NCBI GenBank assembly: GCA_009991595.1
Contig: JAACVK010000032.1
Coordinates: 1-64,000, forward strand
Source of the DNA: a bacterium
GTDB taxonomy: Bacteria; Bdellovibrionota; UBA2428
Direction of reading: 5' to 3'
DNA: 64,000 nt
Shown: piece after piece, positions 59,517-64,000 of the stretch
How the letters are laid out: each line of letters begins with the position of its first letter
Numbering within the stretch: position 1 is the stretch's first letter
The notes under the pieces: generated by a model
The model's input: only the letters and a program-made list of their open reading frames with translations
What the model was told of the DNA's origin: nothing
Database searches by the model: none
Program-made: the position numbers and the translations under genes

Positions 59517-60695
59517 TCAAAGAGTCCAGCTAGAGAAAAAGCCGCTAATGAGTTTCAGCTCTCTGCGCCAAAGGTGAGGGTAAACCTTGTTGGCTCCATC
59601 GATTCCGGCTTGATTCTCATAGATCGAAATGGCTTCTCGCAGCGAGCTGATGGCCATTTCTTTTTTGCCTTCTTTAAAGCTACGGATAGCTTGGTTGCGA
59701 AGCTTATGGCTTTGGAGAATGTATGCGTATTGATCGCATTTGCTCAGTCTTCCAAGAGGTTTCAATTCTATGGCCTTCCAAGCCTGGCTTCCGCCTCCCG
59801 CGTCAGTGTGCATAAGGCATTCTTGACTAATAGCCGAGCTGGCTGGAGCTCGGAGGTTTTCTTCTGGCGAATCTACTACATAATCCTTCAAGCCTAAAAA
59901 TGCGTGTCCTAGCTCATGGGCCAGTAAATACTCTCCAATAAATCTCGATTTTTGATTCGAGTTAAAGTGACTGTATTCAGTTGCTAATCGATGGAGAGAA
60001 ATAATGACAAGAGAAGGGTCTCCAAGTCCGGAAATGAGTTTGTTGTCGCCAAGATGCGAGGTCTCCAATACTTTCTCGCTATCGGGGGTTGCCCTAATGG
60101 GACGGTTTGTAATGACCACATTCAAATTGGAGTAGGGTGCTTTAATCCAGTCTGGGAAAAAGTATTCTCTAACTGCGGTCGCCCAGAAGAGGCCCTGCTG
60201 TGAAAGGCCCGGGTTGTCTGATACTAATTTTTCAAAAGAATCGGGCAAGGTTTTTTGATGAATCGTCCAGTTTTCAATCTCAATTCCGAAATGGTCTTTG
60301 TAGGCTTGGACTCCGATGGGGATGGCAGCCATTACCTCGAAAGGTGCTATCTGAGGATAATTAGGGTCTTGCTGAATAAAAAAACTTAGATTTCTTTTTT
60401 CCTTTATTTGTTGAAGCATTCCGCGTCGATGAAGTTCGAAACTGGAGCTTAGAATCAGGATTCCAAATAAGAACACAAGAAAGCTGGCGATGGAAAAGTG
60501 AATCAAACGTCGTCTTCTATTCAACTCAATGAATCGACTTTCCATTGTTAAATAGCTGGTTGTGGGAGGAACCTCAGAAAAGATGATTCCGCATGCAGGA
60601 CAATAGCTTAGTGTTTCGTCGGGCATGAGGGTTGCGCAGCGTCCGCATCGCAAACTTTCCTCGTCCATTAGGCTTTGAATTGAGTGTTTCCCCAC
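59517..60695 (-). CDS. Zinc-ribbon membrane protein with metzincin-like protease domain
   Basis: Residues 17-35 hold CGRC and CPAC, a zinc ribbon. A membrane helix spans about 66-86. The outer domain includes HELGH (260-264) in LLAHELGHAFLGLKD and, 30 residues on, CLMH (293-296), which resembles the methionine turn of metzincins. The usual HExxHxxGxx(H/D) has one extra residue here (HAFLGLKD, Asp271), so zinc coordination is not certain. A cytoplasmic ribbon with an exported protease domain on one chain suggests signalling across the membrane. No relative with this architecture comes to mind. Confidence 0.78.
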   Translation of the reverse strand: MGKHSIQSLMDEESLRCGRCATLMPDETLSYCPACGIIFSEVPPTTSYLTMESRFIELNRRRRLIHFSIASFLVFLFGILILSSSFELHRRGMLQQIKEKRNLSFFIQQDPNYPQIAPFEVMAAIPIGVQAYKDHFGIEIENWTIHQKTLPDSFEKLVSDNPGLSQQGLFWATAVREYFFPDWIKAPYSNLNVVITNRPIRATPDSEKVLETSHLGDNKLISGLGDPSLVIISLHRLATEYSHFNSNQKSRFIGEYLLAHELGHAFLGLKDYVVDSPEENLRAPASSAISQECLMHTDAGGGSQAWKAIELKPLGRLSKCDQYAYILQSHKLRNQAIRSFKEGKKEMAISSLREAISIYENQAGIDGANKVYPHLWRRELKLISGFFSSWTL

Positions 60696-60851
60696 GAATT
60701 CTGATCGGCAAATTTACCTAAAGCCTTGATATTTCTTCGCGCTTTGTAGAGCGCCCTGACTTGACGCATTAAGCGCAGGGATTTATGAGTCTTTGACGTA
60801 GTGAATATTGGCCTATTTTGCCCAGGCTCAGTTATAGTGACTCAAGTTTTG

Positions 60852-60877
60852 GCTCTCAGAAAAGTGAAGCTGAGGGC
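60852..60877 (+). promoter_or_regulatory. Hairpin in the ahcY leader
   Basis: GCTCTCAG (60852-60859) and CTGAGGGC (60870-60877) form an eight-pair stem with one G-U, three bases before the ribosome site GGAAGGA (60881-60887) of ahcY. The leader also has CCCTG/CAGGG pairing (60754-60780) and TTGACG boxes upstream. It does not contain the SAH riboswitch core. Confidence 0.35.
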
Positions 60878-60897
60878 GCCGGAAGGAAAGACAATTG

Positions 60898-62265
60898 ATG
60901 TCAGGACAGGAGACCATAAATATTATGTCTAACAATCAAGCAGGAAGCACTGTTGTTAAAGGATTTAACGATTACAAAGTAGCGGATGTTTCTTTGGCCG
61001 AATACGGCCGTAAAGAGATTCGAATCGCCGAAAAAGAAATGCCAGGGCTTATGTCCTTGCGCGAAGAGTTTAAAGGAAAATTTCCTTTAAAGGGCGCTCG
61101 CATTGCTGGTTGTTTGCATATGACTATTCAGACTGCTGTTTTAATGGAAACTTTGGTTGAGCTTGGAGCTGAGATTCGATGGAGCTCATGCAACATTTTC
61201 TCCACTCAAGATCACGCAGCGGCGGCCATGGCGGCAGTTGGCATTCCTGTTTTTGCTTGGAAGGGCGAAACTGAAGAAGAGTTTAACTGGTGCATTGAGA
61301 AAACTATTTTTTGGCCTGACGGAAAGCCGTTTAACATGATTCTTGATGACGGTGGAGATTTGACCGTTATGGCTCACGACAAGTTCCCTGAGACCCTAAA
61401 GGGCTGCCATGGTCTTTCTGAAGAAACCACCACAGGGGTTCATCGCTTGTATCAAATGGTAAAAGAGGGCCGGTTGAAGGTTCCTGCTATCAATGTGAAT
61501 GACTCTTGCACGAAGAGTAAGTTCGATAACCTTTACGGTTGTCGTGAATCTTTCGTGGATGCTGTTAAGCGTGCTACTGACGTGATGTTTGCAGGTAAGA
61601 CTGTGATTGTTTGTGGCTATGGTGATGTGGGCAAAGGTTGTGCTCAAGCTGCTATTGGTCTTGGTGCTCGTGTGGAAGTTACTGAGATTGATCCAATCAA
61701 CGCTCTTCAAGCCACCATGGAAGGCTTTAAAGTTGTAACTATGGACGATGCGGCCAGTTATGGCGACATCTTTGTTACAACCACCGGCAACGTGGATGTG
61801 ATTACCCGCAAGCACATGGATGAAATGCGGGATCAAGCGATTGTTTGTAACATTGGTCACTTTGATTCTGAGATTCAAGTGGCAAGTATCTTTAACGATT
61901 CCAAACTTGAAAGAGTTCAGATTAAGCCTCAAGTGGACCAGGTTTTTTGGCCTGATGGAAAGAGTGTAATCATTTTGGCCGAAGGTCGCCTTGTGAATCT
62001 TGGTTGTGCAACAGGACACCCAAGCTATGTAATGAGTGCTTCTTTCACCAATCAAGTGATGGCTCAATTGGAGCTTTGGAATGAGAAGGGGACTGGTAAA
62101 TACAAGAATGAAGTTTATGTGTTGCCAAAAATCTTGGATGAAAAAGTTGCAAGATTGCACCTTGAAAAGCTTGGCGCGAAGTTAACTCAGTTAACTCCAA
62201 AACAGGCCGAATATCTTGGAATCGATGTAAAAGGCCCCTTCAAGCCTGAACATTACCGCTACTAA
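60898..62265 (+). CDS. ahcY: Adenosylhomocysteinase
   Basis: The 455-residue enzyme shows [30 protein letters not shown], the [16 protein letters not shown] loop, [21 protein letters not shown] and the C-terminal [32 protein letters not shown]-type end with terminal RY. It splits S-adenosylhomocysteine into adenosine and homocysteine. ATG 60898 follows GGAAGG with good spacing; TTG 60895 would add one residue. It is followed by a strong bidirectional terminator. Confidence 0.97.
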   Translation: MSGQETINIMSNNQAGSTVVKGFNDYKVADVSLAEYGRKEIRIAEKEMPGLMSLREEFKGKFPLKGARIAGCLHMTIQTAVLMETLVELGAEIRWSSCNIFSTQDHAAAAMAAVGIPVFAWKGETEEEFNWCIEKTIFWPDGKPFNMILDDGGDLTVMAHDKFPETLKGCHGLSEETTTGVHRLYQMVKEGRLKVPAINVNDSCTKSKFDNLYGCRESFVDAVKRATDVMFAGKTVIVCGYGDVGKGCAQAAIGLGARVEVTEIDPINALQATMEGFKVVTMDDAASYGDIFVTTTGNVDVITRKHMDEMRDQAIVCNIGHFDSEIQVASIFNDSKLERVQIKPQVDQVFWPDGKSVIILAEGRLVNLGCATGHPSYVMSASFTNQVMAQLELWNEKGTGKYKNEVYVLPKILDEKVARLHLEKLGAKLTQLTPKQAEYLGIDVKGPFKPEHYRY

Positions 62266-62270
62266 ATAAC

Positions 62271-62316
62271 AAAACGCCCTTAGTTAAAGTAGAAATACTT
62301 TAGCTAAGGGCGTTTT
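62271..62316. terminator. Strong bidirectional terminator
   Basis: The arms 62271-62291 and 62296-62316 form a 21-pair stem with a single G-U and a GAAA loop, flanked by A-run and T-run (AAAACGCCC and its complement). It ends ahcY on the plus strand and the PilZ gene on the minus strand. Confidence 0.95.
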
Positions 62317-62319
62317 GCT

Positions 62320-62826
62320 TTAAGATCGTTCTTTTTTCTCTACGATTTCAACAGACTGAAGAATGCGCTCTACGTATTGGTGGAGCTCGCCCATGTCCAT
62401 GAAGGGGCGAAGGTTTAATTTTTCCAATATAGGCTGGAGTGTTCTAATTTCAGGTTCGCCGTGTTCTAAGATGGTGGAAACGAGTTCAAATTGGTGTCTC
62501 ATTTCTTCAACATTCGTTCTGAGTTCTTTTAAGACTTCTTCACCCTCTTCAAACTGAACAGCAATGCCGGCTGTGTTTTCGGGGTTGGGGCTCGGGGCAA
62601 CTACTCGTTTGATAACCCCTTCCATAGTTATGGGGTCAGTGTCAGCACGCACGCTGAAGACACACTGGCATTTGTCGTTCTGTTTAAAGGCAGAGACATC
62701 CAGTAGGTTGATGAATGCACCACCAGAGGAAACGTTTACACAGGTTCCGGCAAAGACACCGTCCGCTTTTCCAACGACAAACTTTCTGTTTAGAGGAAGT
62801 CTATAATATTGCCTATTCTCAAACAT
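62320..62826 (-). CDS. PilZ domain protein, c-di-GMP-binding motif intact
   Basis: The 168-residue protein has RxxxR as Arg5-QYY-Arg9 and the following NVSSGGAF (the (D/N)xSxxG motif near residue 31), which together form the c-di-GMP site. The C-terminal half is a helical extension with leucine-rich stretches. It starts one base after the phoH-like stop, so they form an operon ending in the terminator at 62271. Confidence 0.85.
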   Translation of the reverse strand: MFENRQYYRLPLNRKFVVGKADGVFAGTCVNVSSGGAFINLLDVSAFKQNDKCQCVFSVRADTDPITMEGVIKRVVAPSPNPENTAGIAVQFEEGEEVLKELRTNVEEMRHQFELVSTILEHGEPEIRTLQPILEKLNLRPFMDMGELHQYVERILQSVEIVEKKERS

Positions 62827-62827
62827 T

Positions 62828-64000
62828 CTACAGTAAGTTAGATGTCAGCTCGGCGAGTGACGATCTTTCTCCTTTAACAAGTGAAACGTGGCCAACAATG
62901 TCTTCGCCCTTCATGCGCTCAACCACATAAGCAAGACCATTGCTGGAGCTATCAACATAAGGGTTGTCAATTTGGTAGCAATCCCCTGTGAGAACAACTT
63001 TGGTGTTGTCTCCGGCACGAGTCAAAATGGTTTTAATCTCGTGTGGAGTTAAGTTTTGGGCTTCATCGACAATCATGTATTGATTGGGGATAGAGCGTCC
63101 TCGAATATAAGTGAGTGGCTCAATGTGGAGCATTCCTTGGTTGATTAATTCATGCATACCGCGAGTAACACCGCCTCTTCGGCGAGTGTTGTCGGTGCCA
63201 CCCATCAAAAATTCTAAGTTATCAAAAATAGGTTGCATCCATGGGTTGAGCTTTTGTTCAATGTCGCCTGGTAGGTAGCCAACGTCTTTGCCCATGGGGA
63301 AAATTGGTCGCGAGCACAAAAGTCTTTGAAAGCGACCTTCGTCTAGAGTCTTTTGAAGTCCAGCAGCTAGAGCAAGAAGAGTTTTTCCTGTTCCAGCTTT
63401 TCCGACGAGTGTTACCAATTGAATGTCATCATTGAGTAAAACATCCATGGCAAAACTTTGCTCAACGTTCTTAGGGTGAAGGCCCCAAATTCCTTCAGGA
63501 CTTTTGATCAAAGGCACTACAGCTCCTTGGCGAACATCATATCGTCCAACAGCAGAGTGGCTTGGGTTTGCTTGGTCCCTTAAAATAACAAATTCGTTCG
63601 GATGCAGATCTTGGCTATCGATTTCTAGTTTCTTATCGCTATAAAACGATTCAATTGATTGGGAGTTCACTTCGAAAATCCCAATGCCTGAATAGAGTTC
63701 TTCGATAGAGACGCTGGAAGCTTCGTAATCACTTGCGGGAATTCCGAGAGCATCGGATTTAATTCTCAGGTTTGTGTCCTTAGTGATCATGGTTACATTT
63801 TCGGCACCCACTTTTTTAACGGCCGCAAAGGCTGCTGCGAGAATACGGTTGTCTGCTTTGTCGTCAAAAAGTTCTTTGGGTAAATCTCCAATGTCTTGGA
63901 GTAAGTCCACCCGAACAACGCTCTTGTTGTCGAGTGTGACACCTGCGGCGAGAGAGCCTTTTGCGCGGAGGTCGTCCATCATTCGACTAAACTGGCGAGC
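62828..64000 (-). CDS. PhoH-like ATPase with PIN-type N-terminus (cut by window edge)
   Basis: The frame is open to base 64000, so the N-terminus lies outside the window. The visible 391 residues begin in a PIN-like region with VTMITKDTNLRIK, and continue with a PhoH-type ATPase having Walker A LVGKAGTGKTLLALA, CSRPIFPMGKDVGYLPGDI, Walker B MIVDEAQNLTPHEIK and the arginine finger/TRAG region. This matches PhoH2-type proteins in which a PIN nuclease is joined to a PhoH ATPase. The PilZ gene follows after one base. Confidence 0.9.
   Translation of the reverse strand, partial: ARQFSRMMDDLRAKGSLAAGVTLDNKSVVRVDLLQDIGDLPKELFDDKADNRILAAAFAAVKKVGAENVTMITKDTNLRIKSDALGIPASDYEASSVSIEELYSGIGIFEVNSQSIESFYSDKKLEIDSQDLHPNEFVILRDQANPSHSAVGRYDVRQGAVVPLIKSPEGIWGLHPKNVEQSFAMDVLLNDDIQLVTLVGKAGTGKTLLALAAGLQKTLDEGRFQRLLCSRPIFPMGKDVGYLPGDIEQKLNPWMQPIFDNLEFLMGGTDNTRRRGGVTRGMHELINQGMLHIEPLTYIRGRSIPNQYMIVDEAQNLTPHEIKTILTRAGDNTKVVLTGDCYQIDNPYVDSSSNGLAYVVERMKGEDIVGHVSLVKGERSSLAELTSNLL

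Noticed and set aside
60840-60897. SAH riboswitch upstream of ahcY
   Set aside because: A CCCAGGCTC string near 60819 resembles part of the motif, but the required GAGGAGCGCTGC-like strand and the closing stem are not present.
61396-62160. 254-codon open frame on the minus strand opposite ahcY
   Set aside because: The plus strand encodes a clear full-length adenosylhomocysteinase; the antisense frame is a shadow caused by codon bias.
1-64000. CRISPR arrays, insertion sequences, prophage or integrative elements
   Set aside because: No regular spaced repeats, transposase, integrase or phage structural genes were seen, and the two tRNA genes show no adjacent integrase or duplicated 3' end.

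Overview
The window reads as an ordinary chromosomal stretch of a Gram-negative bacterium with moderate to low GC. It carries outer-membrane assembly proteins of the Omp85/TamB type, an LpxH-like phosphoesterase, an LptM-like lipoprotein beside dapF, and many small secreted proteins and lipoproteins of unknown function. The efp-accB-accC operon, the many two-component and PilZ proteins, and the density of orphan exported proteins fit Bdellovibrionota or a related former deltaproteobacterial group. That placement is inference from gene content; there is no rRNA in the window. I see no insertion sequence, prophage, CRISPR array or attachment site. Both ends cut genes: a P1B-type metal ATPase on the left and a PhoH-type ATPase on the right.

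Layout. 1-6.3 kb: metal ATPase, DUF1304 membrane protein, and a TamA-like/TamB-like pair. 6.3-7.7 kb (minus): a stress-type operon of DUF1328, DUF2383, a small lipoprotein and Dps. 8.1-15.4 kb: a disulfide oxidoreductase and a dispersed phosphorelay (histidine kinase preceded by a coupled 29-codon ORF, lone receiver, sigma-54 response regulator, lone Hpt) surrounding an AI-2E-type transporter and a four-gene membrane operon of YqjD/YqjE type. 16.0-20.6 kb: a duplicated D-Ala-D-Ala-ligase-like ATP-grasp protein, a P1 (DmpA-type) peptidase and a DUF1704 metallopeptidase. 20.6-26.2 kb: exported proteins, a winged-helix regulator coupled to a methylthioribose-kinase-like protein, asparagine synthase and MarC.

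26.4-40.1 kb is a long plus-strand run: TPR protein, efp, accB, accC, TPR-like protein, a second TamB-like protein, a large multi-POTRA Omp85 protein, a CPBP protease, hemF and an LpxH-like enzyme. 40.1-45 kb holds a large secreted coiled-coil protein, a RapA-like ATPase and a DUF1275 protein. 45.4-52.9 kb is mostly minus strand: a beta-propeller protein, tRNA-Pro(UGG), a C45 autoproteolytic hydrolase beside a 1090-residue aminotransferase-GNAT-degenerate aminotransferase fusion, tRNA-Leu(UAG), dapF-lptM, then khpA (plus) and a two-gene operon preceded by a structured RNA with a strong terminator. 53-64 kb: a GYF-domain protein from an apparently leaderless promoter, a flavoprotein-like enzyme, PilZ proteins, a methyltransferase, acyl-CoA dehydrogenase, a zinc-ribbon/metzincin-like protease, ahcY and phoH.

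The best candidates for undescribed systems are (1) the double ATP-grasp, P1 peptidase and DUF1704 peptidase cluster, which looks like a small-peptide making and trimming module; (2) the C45 hydrolase with its three-domain aminotransferase/acetyltransferase partner; and (3) the structured, terminator-ended RNA at 52.9-53.15 kb. All functional statements rest on motifs read by eye; no database search was possible.
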